A stretch of DNA of 64,000 nt from Ulva prolifera. Lineage: Eukaryota > Chlorophyta > Ulvophyceae > Ulvales > Ulvaceae. The stretch covers positions 7,968,842 through 8,032,841 of the forward strand of contig CM041197.1 in assembly GCA_023078555.1 (NCBI GenBank), given 5' to 3'. Within the stretch, counting starts at the first letter, position 1. Each line of letters starts with the position of its first letter. The translations under genes and the position numbers were made by a program. The notes under the pieces were generated by a model. It ran no database searches and was not told where the DNA came from. It saw nothing but the letters and a program-made list of their open reading frames with translations. Shown one piece after another: positions 1 to 10,800 of the stretch.

Positions 1-2
1 TC

Positions 3-3000
3 GTGTCGGTGGTCAAGACCATGCAGGAGCTTATACAGGCCCTGGAAGGCAACGCCAACCACATTCAGGTCCAAAGTCACATCGATGCGACTTCTGACGA
101 GCTGATAGCAGCTGATATCAATGGAGCAGAGTTCTTCCACCTCCTGCCTCCGCAGCGGGGCCAGACTCACTCCATCGTGGTGCGCCTTCCAATGCTTGCT
201 CTCCTGGCCATCTGAGCTAGATTAATGAAGAATGAATACAGCAGCGTCCTGAATCCAGCTGATTTCTAGCCTGGCACAACCTCAGGTGCTGTGCTGTTTC
301 AGCTGCACTGCTGATTTACTGCTCTGTCCAGCCGATTGCCTGGGTCATTGTGCTGCACGTCCTTCACCCGACCTTCGTCACAAGACACGTTCCTCACCGC
401 AGCCAGAACCAGACGTTGGCAGACTGTTCAGACTCCGGCCCAACATGTTGAGCCACACTGGCATGAGCTGGCCAGTCAGCCTTGGCTGTCCAGCAACTCA
501 CCAGCACCTGCCCTGATTGAAGTACTCAGGTTCACATAGCCAGCTCCACGAGGTATTTGCCATTTACTCCAGTGTCAGCAGTGATCCGATGCCCCGTGTG
601 ACACCTAGAGGACCCTTGAATCAGATTGCCGCCCTGTTTGTGTAGGCTTGGCCGATGTGTACCATCGTCGGCGAGCAATTGCCGAGTGCCAGGCCAATGC
701 CTCAATCACCTGGCTGCATGGTGCATGTACATCAGGCATTGATAGACGCCCTGCACATGCATGAACAGGGCAGCTGCACGGCGGAGGTCTTGATCGTTTG
801 TCTGTACATGTGTCCTCCTGCGCTCCTGGGATCGATCCTGTTGAATTATTTTTGTCATATCTGATTGTACAGCAGTTGCACTTGCGCAAAAATAATGATG
901 CCTGCAGGGCAACTGCACGGAGCCACCGACAGACGAGTTCCTCCGCGGCATTTCGGGCGCGCCCCTCGCACCGCTGCGGGACGGCCAGTGCCTCATCCTC
1001 GCGAAGGACCCCGTCTTTGCGATGTCAGACAGCAATGTGCTGCTTGCCAACTTCTACGTGCGCTACGCCAGCGCCTCCAGCGGCTTTGCCTTTGAGCCGC
1101 CTGCCGGCGGGGGCGGCACGAAGCTCAGCTGGCTGGTGCATGTGCATGGCGGGAACGTGTGGGGCCGCAACATGACGGTCCAGGGTGACGGCGAGTCAGA
1201 GATCGGCTCTCTCATCATCTTCCCCACGGCACACGCCATGTTCTTCAGTGCGATCCCATGCCTCTGCGCCCGGTGAAATCCGCACGTGTGTTCTTCGCGT
1301 GCGTGCGTCTGGCTGCAGGCAGCACACACCCCCTCCCCCCAAGCAGCACCTTCAATTCGACCTGCCTTGCCTTCGGATTCGCCAGCGGATACACGCATGG
1401 CAGATGTGAGCGGAGACCCCATGCGCAACTCTCGACACGCGCATCAGCAGAGTGACTGCAGGATCTTTGCCTGATTACAGGGGGGAGGCGGTCCAGAACA
1501 GGGAGGCAGTCCAGAAAATCAGAACATTTCGTGAGGCCGCAAGTCACACCTGCTCTGCTGTTTGTGTGCCGTGCACGACCCGTGAAGGGTTGTTCAAGCG
1601 CCACCTGCTGTGGCAGTGCGTGCTGGGAAGGCCATCACGCACACCCACAAGCAGCGGCATGAGCCTGAGTCGCCGGCCTGTGCAATACGTGCGCCATGAA
1701 GCTGACCGTGTTGCCGTGCTGCAGACTCGTCGTTCACGCACGCCGACACCGCGGCCAGCAACGGCGTGCCCATCACCATCCGCTCCTCCCCCACGACCTT
1801 TGTCAAGTGCGCCTTCTCCGACCACGTCAGCGTGGCCGGGGGGCCCGTGATCTATGCGGAGTCCGGCGCGTCCGTCTGGGTGCAAGAGAGCACCTTCACG
1901 AACAACACGTCGGACTACGACTTTGCGTCGCGGGGCGGTGCGCAGTTCTTCAGTGACGTGGATCGGCAGGTGGAGTTGGGGAGCGGCGTGACGGAGGCGG
2001 CGCGCGCGCTCAGCGAGGCCGACGCCGGGGTGAAGCTGCTCGCGTGGACAGAGGACTTCATTGTCGAGCTCGAGCCGGTACGCTGCGCTGCGTTGTTGGG
2101 CTGCATCCGTGCCGGGCTTTCGGAATCCGCTCGGACATAGGACTGGGTACCTCGGGGATCTGATTGTGAGCTGGCAGCCGTGACTGTATGTGGAGGCAGC
2201 CTGACTCTGGCCTGAGCCGTCGTGCGTTGCGTAGTGGGGAGTGTGAATGTGCACTCGGTAGGTGTGCCATGTCTGATGCCCGCGCCGGCGTGGTGTATGC
2301 CGCATGTGAGGCCGTGTGTGGGGGGGTCCGTACAGCTTGTGCGGTCCGGCTCACTCTGCGAGCGCATCTACTGTTGCATTTGCACTCGTCAGGCCACATG
2401 CACCATGAATGGCTGGGATGTTTGTGTGAGCAAAGCTGCATGTGGTTACTGCAGTTATGGGGATTTGCTGGTCGATTCTGATCATGGGGCTGTAGCGCAC
2501 GCATGCTGTGCATGCATGTGTGGTCCGCGCCATACGTCGCCTGAGCCAGCTGTTGGCGACGTGCATGCACCATATGGCAGGATATCACGCCGCTGGCCGT
2601 AGCTGACCGTGATGTGTGCTGCGCGCAGCTGCTCAAGTCGTCGCGTGTGCGCCTGCTGCCGGTGGAGACAGCGCTGAAAACCCCCGGCGGCGTCGGCGAG
2701 TACGAGGCCCCAGAGGTGGCAGCGGTGGTGGAGCCTGGCGATGGCGGCGATGGTAGTGACGATGGTGGCACTTCCGGCGGCCTTATTGCCGGCATCGTGA
2801 TCGCAGTCGTTGTGGCCGCCCTTGTAGCCGCAATTGTGGCCGTGCTGTGCATGCGGCGCCGCAACAACACGAAGCAAGCCGACCCGGCCTCGAATCCCCC
2901 GCCCGAAGGCCCCCCACCGCCCGGGTACAGCTCGCACCCGGCATACTCGTCCGCGCACTACGCCTCTGGCCACCCCGGTAGCGTGTACGTGCCGGGGAGC

Positions 3001-5091
3001 TACGCCCCCGCCCCCGGCCCCGACTCGTACGGCTACGCTGCCCCTCCCGCATCCGGCAAGGGCGGGTACAACGTGGCCACAGGTGCGTTTGGGGATACGA
3101 GGGCGTACGGCGCGCTGCCGCCTCAGCACCCCCTTAACATGCACGGCCCCGGAGTGGGCCCGCCAGACGTGGACACGGTGTTCACCGAGGATCTCACAAC
3201 GAATACCCTGGATGGGCGCACGGCCACGTCGGCGACGTCTGCAACTTCGGCGGCGCGGGGCCGGCGGAGCGCCGCGGTGTCGCGGGGCGTTACGGGGGAC
3301 CCCGGCTCACCTGTCGGCGCGCTGCCCCCCAATGCGTCGCTCGATGATAAGCTGGACCGCATCCACCGGCAGCTGGACGGCATGTATGCGGTCGGAAAGC
3401 CTGCACTCGGCCGGTTTGAGCTCCTCGGCTCCGCACACCGGCGGCAGGGCGGTGCGGCGCGCTTGTACAACATACCATGCATGTGACCTATGTGGCGCTG
3501 TCTTTCTGCAAACCACCGGGTCAACATCCTTGAGGTCAATCCGCATCATTTGATGTGCGCTGTGTGCATACATGAAGCTGCCTTGCACATGAAGGCGGCA
3601 TAGTCAGGCCCGTGTCCCGGCCAGGCCTTGTTTGACGCTAAGATGACGTCGGTTAGGGGTGCGACATGCCTGGCTCTCATGCGTGCAGGTCAAGGCATAG
3701 TGCAGTTTGCGCGCGGCGTGAGCGACGGCCTCGACTACGCGCTCAAGTTCTTCGTCTCCAAGACAGCGTTTGACGCGGAGGGCGAGCTCTACCGTGACGC
3801 CGTGCTAGGGCCACTGCTGCCGAAGATCGAGGGCGTGTCCGGCAACGAGGGCGGAGAGGAGGGCGACGCACACGGCACGCCGCTGCCGCCATTCATCGCG
3901 ATGGAGAAGGGCGAAGCGCTTGACGAGTGGAGCCGCCGCGCGAAGCCCGACCTGTTCCATTCTGTCGCGGTGCGCGCCATGCATGTTTCCAGTCATCTTC
4001 CGCCGCTTTCCGCAGCACAAGCCACACCTGAATCCCCCCTATCCACATGCTTCATGCTGCTTAGCCGGCACGCGGCCGCCGCGGGGCTATCGCAGCGGCA
4101 GTCATGCCATGTGACCGTGAATGAATGCCATTTGATGATGTAGCCAGTCTCCTGTGTCCACGAGCGGGCGAGGTGTAGCCGCGTGCTGGGCCGAGCCGAC
4201 TGTGCTGTGCAGATGCTTGCAAACATCGCGAAGAAGCTGGCGAGCATGCACGGCGCGGGCTACGTGCACCGCGACCTCAAGCCGGGCAACGTCATGTGGC
4301 TGCCCCGCGAGAACCGCTGGACGATCATCGACTTTGGCTGCGTCGCGCGCACCGGCGAGCCGACCGGCATCGCGTACAGCCTCCGCTACGCGGCGCCCGA
4401 GATCGTGCAGGCCCTGGAGGCCGGGGAGCGCAAGATCACACCCCAGCCGTCCCTCGACGCGTGGTCGCTTGGTGTCATGGCGTATGAGCTCCTCACGGGC
4501 CAGCCGGCGTTCCAGGTCATGGTGAACGGGGCCGCTGACGTGCGCATCTCCCCACCTCCCTCCCGCCCGACTCTCCGATTTGCTAGATCTCTGGTGCCAT
4601 GACTGTATATGATCTGAGCGAACGGCCGTACCAAGAAATTCTCAGAAATGGCCTCTCCATCTGTGGGCCAGGCTGCACGGCTTTGAGAGCTGTGACGCTG
4701 TACCTCAGACCGACCACACAGTCACTACGTACCATTGCAATCATGTTGCAACTGCGCCGGTGGGGTGATGCCGGGGCGGCACTCGGCGCACCCCTGGCCA
4801 CCATCGCAGCGCAGGCATGCAGCACCACTGCAACTTCCCTCCTGTCCACATGCTGTGCCGTGCTGTGCTGTGACGCGCTGTGCGGCTGTGCAGATCAGGC
4901 AGCAGCTGCTGGGCGAGAAGGAGCTGCCGTGGGAGGGCGAGCGTGCGGACCCCGCGGTGCTGCGCAAGCTGCGCACGCTGCGGCGGCCGATCATGGCGTG
5001 CCTCGACCGCGACCCCTCCAAGCGGCCGTCGATGCAGGCCGTGTGCGAGATGTGTGACGACATCTTCGGCACCCGCACCGTGAAGGCCTGA
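3..5091 (+). CDS. Receptor-like protein kinase with beta-helix-like ectodomain (5' end possibly outside window)
   Basis: Seven exons join in frame: 3-179, 908-1247, 1725-2077, 2629-3451, 3689-3969, 4213-4515 and 4894-5091. All introns are GT-AG and all phases agree (0, 1, 0, 1, 0, 0), giving about 824 residues. Residues 1-290 are an ectodomain with motifs such as NSSFTHADTAASNG and STFTNNTS, typical of right-handed beta-helix proteins. A Gly/Ala/Val/Ile membrane helix spans about 341-364 and is followed by RRRNN, a cytoplasmic stop-transfer signal. A Pro/Gly/Tyr-rich and then Ala/Thr/Arg-rich linker follows, with a short helix DKLDRIHRQL. A kinase domain fills 552-824, with catalytic Lys584 (DYALKFF), HRDLKPGN at 677-684, DFG at 698-700, APE at 719-721 and the subdomain XI Arg in DPSKRPS. 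It should be an active Ser/Thr kinase coupling an external ligand to phosphorylation. The sixth donor could instead be 4522/4523. The Met at 3 may be internal, since no signal peptide is visible; the ligand is unknown. Confidence 0.9.
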
Positions 5092-7855
5092 ATGTACAGG
5101 CCGCCGCGCCCTGCACGCGCCGCGCCGCCGCGGCGGCACCCCGGGTGTACGTTGCTGCAGCCCACATGGTCACCACACAGTGGCGACGAGGGTCCACAGT
5201 CTGGTGGAGGTTGCCCGATGGCTTGCCTTGCTACGATGCGTACGGCGCCGTCTCGTCCAGCCATGCATGGGCGAGCACGTGTGTGCGTACTGTGTCCGCT
5301 GCCGGCTGCGCATGTGTGCGCACATAGCTGCGGAGCTGGTGGGTGCACCAACGCCACAGCCTGGCCACAGCATGGGGCACGTATCCGCCCAGCTGTGCTG
5401 CTTGTGCTGTGGGGATGTATGGAATGAAGTCCCGTGTGGCGGTGCTGCGGTTGGCCCGCATGTACCAGCAGGGCACTGTTGTGGGACTATGCACAGACGA
5501 TTATTTATTTGCGCTCGCTGTGCGGGCTCCCACGTTGCATGATCGATGTTGACGTGTCGATGCCGATCTCCGTGGCGGGCACGCGGCAGTTGGCGCCACA
5601 TTTGCGGCAATACATTGCAATTCCTCAACTTACTATCCAAGCCTTTACACATGAATTTATGTTCCGCTATGGACGGTTGCGTTGCTATGGCTGTCAGGTG
5701 GAGGGGAAAGAGCAGACCATCACTGGTAGCCGCCTAGTGGCGAAGCAGCCTCGTCTTGCGGGGCAGCGACCTTCCAGTGATGGGTTGCTGAAGTGTGTGG
5801 TGGCCATGGTGGAGATAGGGCAGCTTTGCTACGTCAGCTGGGGCACAACAGGGGTGCATTGTAGGGTGTGGCCGCTGGTGTCAGTTGGCCTTCGGTCATG
5901 CTGCTGTTATCGCATCCGCCTTGTGCCTCTGTGGTTGAGCAGGGGACCAGCCACCGCCGATGGCGGGCATGAGCCTGCGTAGCCGGATTGCCCATCGCTC
6001 TTCAGCAGCATTTCCAGTGACATTTGGATGTGGTATGCTGGCACAATCCAAGTGCGGTTGGAGATTCCCCACGCCGACAGGGGCTTCACTGTGGCCCGCC
6101 AAGCATTCACCGGTGACACCGTTCTGTGATGCCGCTCGAACTGCTTAGGCCATACGTATTTGATATGTAAATTTGCGACACTGGTTGTGATGTCATTCCG
6201 TCCTCGACTGTGTGAGAATAGGACCTATTGAGGTATCAAGATTTTCAGAAGTTGAAGGGGCTGGTATGTTTTTGTGTTTACACCACAGGCATCACTCTGG
6301 AGCCTGTAGATACACATGTACTGTCCAACATCTTCGGACTTCACTTGAAAATGTTTTCTCCTTTTTCGCAGCCCTCTGAATTGTGTCCTCTGAGCCTAAA
6401 TGCTCCACTTCATATATCGATGCTGGGCAATATGTGTGCGCCATGTTCGTTTGAGACCGACAAACAAGAGTTCCGAGGGCAGCAGAAGCTTCACGGCATC
6501 CGCCTGAGAGTCTGTCCACGAGCTCGAGACGTGAGTTTTCCGGAACAGGCATGAGTCGTAGCTTGAATCTGGAGCGCGGTCTTGTGAGGTTGCTGCCTTC
6601 ATGTTGGCAGCTATTACATGTTGCCTGTGCAGCCAAGCTTATTGCCGCACATGGTGTCCATCATTCAGTCATCACTGCCTCTGCTGCAAGGAGGCTCTGC
6701 TTTCGAGCTAAGTGACCAGCTGCAGAAGGGTCAGATCTCCAGCCTTGCCGTGGTCACTGACTTCAAGTTGTCAGATGTCGTTGCACAGCGCTGTACAGCA
6801 GGTGACGTATCGACATGTACGTAGATCTGCAGAGATGAATACAGCTGTCACATACATGACCGTGCGACACAGCATTTAGTTCAAGTTTGAGGCCAAACAG
6901 CTTCCTGAAAATGCACATGGCACTGTCGGACTTACGCATAGCAACTCGTAAATGATCAGACCTTAAGATTTCTGTCCTGGGCTGGCCTATCCATGGATCG
7001 TTTTTTACATCAGAGCCATACTATAGTACATGCTCTAGCAGAAGTGCAACAACTCCCTGTACGATCCTGCCTTGCCTGAGAGTACCGCCACCTGCCGCAT
7101 ACACATTATCGTGTGTTGTGTGAGGGGCGGTGGTGTGGGTCTGCTCTGGTCCGGTCTGTTTGGTGCGGTTGCTGCGGTGCTACCTGCTGGTCAGATTTGA
7201 TCGCCATAACACACATTCCTGTGTATGGTCTCATAGCCACCTATGTGCAGATGCCCATGGGCGTAATACATGTGTGGCCAAGGCAGCTGCAGCATGCCGT
7301 ACACGATCCGATCGCGAGGTATCTCCAAGGCATCTCTTGATCAAGACACTCCGAGGTGTCTCAGAGATCAACTTGATATCATCTGCCAATCTTGACTAGC
7401 TCTAGCCAAGGGCCTGACTGCAGATCAGATTACACTGCGCCGGGCGTGCTGCCCTGCAGCAGTCAGAGACAGGCACTGCGCATTTTGGCAGCCTGCAGCC
7501 AGCAGGCTGTTCATTGTGCACACCATCCACTGGAGTATCAAACAAGCGTCATGCCACCTTACAGCTCACCTTACCTAACAGCTTCTCAACAGAAGCACGG
7601 GCCTTGTGTCTGCAAGTCTATGCATGCAAGGATGTCCACATGCACTCAACATCCACAGGTCTGTTGAGAGGAAATAGACAGCTGCTTGCAGAGAGGCAGA
7701 TAGCACCGCAGGTGCAGATTGAATTGACAAGCAGCAAAGTCCAGGGTCAATCTTCAGCTTTCAAAGGTGAAGTTCACAGCACTTGATGATCGCAAACATG
7801 AATGCTGGTCTGTTACAGAGTGAACAGGCCTGAGCGAACGCAAGCGATACCGTAC
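5092..7855. other. Intergenic stretch without a recognisable gene
   Basis: After the kinase stop codon I see no convincing exon up to the LINE tail. Open frames here (for example near 5434-5982 and 6228-6554) have no recognisable motifs, no consistent splice partners and mixed codon use. The region becomes visibly richer in A and T from about 5.6 kb onward. It contains one possible degenerate retrotransposon 3' tail near 7130-7215. Confidence 0.5.
7130..7215 (+). repeat. Degenerate LINE-family 3' tail (possible)
   Basis: The segment carries the core GCGGTGCTACCTGC followed 30-40 nt later by ATAACACAC. This is the arrangement seen in the better copies near 33.6, 41.7 and 47.5 kb. The spacing and the TTTGTCC block are eroded, so this is a weak call. 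Confidence 0.35.
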
Positions 7856-7883
7856 AATGTTGTATGTATGTATGTATGCATGA

Positions 7884-10800
7884 TTACATAGCCGTATCCA
7901 TTTGGACATTGACAACTCCGAAATCCGGGACCGAAAGAGGCATCCAAGCAACATGCTGCCGCAAACTCTGACTTGCGCCACAGAATGCAACAACACGAGC
8001 CAATTCACCGAGAGGGGACGGGCGATTTGCAACACCCGACACCCCAGCATCACCACCAACACCATCAACACCGACAATAAGCACAACCGCTACATCAGAC
8101 CACGAAACACCAGAGGCACTGTCATAAGGACCTGGCCGTGCGAGCAACTGCCGCACCAAAACCGCAACGGCGGAGACATGCCGATCACGATGTGCCACTG
8201 GGACAGGTGGCAGAACTGCCCCGATGGGTGCACGTGCGATGTAGGATGTGAAGACATCAGCAGCACGTGAATATTCCAAATGCTTTTCACTACGGTGCCT
8301 ACACAAGAAAGGAGACAGACCCGAACGAGCAGACATTAGCACACGCACAAGACCGGGCTCAACGGAGTCCATAAACGGGGCTAGTGACCCTAGTTCGTGT
8401 GTTATCACACCACGCAACCACTCTCCAGTGACCTTATTGTCGCGACCACGCTTCTCAAATCGTTGTTCAAGGTATGCCAACCACATGACAGCCACGACCT
8501 TCTCACGGGTAAGATTTGAGTACGTGATTGTGAGAGGGCTTTGTTTGGACGGCTGATCATGCATGCCGAGACGTTTGGACACCCTGGGTGGCCCACGTCG
8601 GCGGCGATGCTCAGGCTCGGGTGGAGCCTGTAAGGCAAGTCTGATGTGTGCATATCGTTTCAGTTCTGCCGCAATGGCCGTGATGCGGGAATGAAAGTCC
8701 CCGCCCACCCCCGGCCCCCGTTGAGAGTGACCCCGAATCGCGGTGGATTCCACCGCAACCGGGAATCGCTCCGCCCCCATGTGTGTCAGCTTTGCGTACC
8801 AGCAAAGTTTAGCTGCCTTGATCATTGAGCTCACAGGCAGGAGGCCCGTGTCGGAAAAAAGAATCTCCTCCCTGCAATCGAACTGGTGCAGACCAAACAC
8901 CATGCGGATTGCCTTTTTACAGATGGTATCAAGTTTGTCGAGTTCAGTTTTTGGGCCAATCCATACCTCAGCCCCATACAAAGCAGGAGTATATATGAAC
9001 GCATAAACAAGGCGGAGCCGGGCGGTCACCGGGAGGTAGTGGCAACGCAGCACTGGCCGCCACGCGCCAAGTGCCTTGTTCATCTTTGCGCGTACATGAT
9101 GCATATGTTCAGACCAAGAGCCATTTGACTGGAAGAAAACACCCAAGTATTTGTAGGTGTGAACAGTCTCCAACTGCGACCCCCGCAGCTGGAAGACAAC
9201 TGGTGCGCCGCCCTGCGGCTGATTGAACACCATAGTTTTAGACTTCAACACATTTGGTAAGGAGCGCCATTGAAACAACCATTTATCGATTGTATCAATA
9301 TGTCCCTGAAGCCCTGCCGGTGTCAAGGACATTGCATTGACATCATCTGCATAAGTGAGTCCGGAAATTTTATCGGTGTCTGGTGAGTCAAGGGGAATGC
9401 AGTGTTCTTTTGGACGGGTGTGCAGTGTTGCAAGCAGATCATCAATGAACACATCAAAGAGAATGGTTGACAGGGGGTCGCCCTGGCCGACCCCGAGGGT
9501 GATGGGGAAGTATGGTGATTCCTGGTCTTGGAAGCGCACCCTCGATTTCGTGTTGGAGAGCATGTGTGCGATGACCCGACCGAGGCGGCCTGTCACTCCT
9601 TTCTGGAGTAGTTTGTACAACAGACCGTCGCGCCACACAGTATCATATGCTTTCCGGATGTCCAGGAAGAAAGCATAAAGTGGAGTGTCCGCCGCGGCGG
9701 CCGCCCGGACAATGCGTGCAAAGGTGTGGACATGGTCTACACAGCCGCGATCCTCGCGGAATGCGGCTTGGGACTCATGGAGGGTTATATTGTTTTGGAG
9801 GCGGGACCTGAGTAGTGTGCTGAAAAGCTTCCGGAATATTGAAAGCAGTGTGATACCCCGGTAGTTGGAGGGGTCTGTTGCATCCCCGGCTTTGTGGAGG
9901 CTTACAATTGTTCCGAGCGACCACGCATTGGGAATGGTTTCGTGCGTCCAGCAGAAATTGAGGAGCTGCAGGACGACGGTTTGCAATTGCGGCCCCCCGG
10001 CCTTCAGCAGTTCGCAGATGATATCATCGTGGTCTGCGGCTTTCCAGTTGTGCATTGTAGCAAGTGCTTGTTGAAGTTCGTGAAGTGTGAAGGCATCATC
10101 CATCTCTTGGTTGTGTTGAGGCTCATTTTGGCGCCATGCGTGCAATGTGTCTCTGACATATGCATCAGTTTGCTCGCAGAATGCGGCATGTGGGACCGGG
10201 TTCATTTCAGATTGGTAGTGATTCGAGAAAACCTGCATCACTGTGTCTATATTATCAGTGGGGACTCCCCCAGACATAACAGAAGGCACGGGGTGCTCGG
10301 CCGTCGAGCCACCCCTGGTTAGCAGTTTCAACAAACGTTTCGCAGACACCCATGAAACTTTAGACTCAAGTCCTGGCGTGCACGTTTTAGAGACATGGTT
10401 GGCTTGCTGTTTGGTGTATGCACGTTTAAGATCGCGTTTCAGCTGGTTCTTTGCACCTCGGCGTTGCTGGAATGCTAGCTTGTCAGTGTCGCTGCCGGTC
10501 CGGCAATGTGTCTCATGAAGGGTCCAGCATTCGCGTCTGAGGTCTGCATATTCTTTGTTCCACCATTGCACGCGATGAGTCCGTACCTGGTGTTTCCCAA
10601 AGCATTGCTCTCCTGCGGTACGTAGGATGTTTGCCAGGGCAGATGTGAAAGTGTTGGCAGCTTCAGCATGCGGCATGCTACATGAGTCCATGTCGTGCAG
10701 CAACTGCGCAAGGGGCGCTTGCAGGGCTGTCTCAAATTTTGCGACTGTCTCCTCGTTGTGCATTGCTTTCCTATTCCACCGTTTTTTGTGTGATCGGGCG

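Noticed and set aside
1544..2305. 253-codon minus-strand open frame
   Set aside because: It lies opposite exon 3 of the kinase gene and reflects GC-rich codons read backwards; it has no motif or start context.
2058..3144. Two long minus-strand open frames over the kinase transmembrane exon
   Set aside because: Both mirror the low-complexity linker exon, which has a clear protein product on the plus strand with matching splice phases.
4725..5357. 210-codon minus-strand open frame
   Set aside because: Antisense to the last kinase exon and Cys/Arg/Ser-rich without structure.
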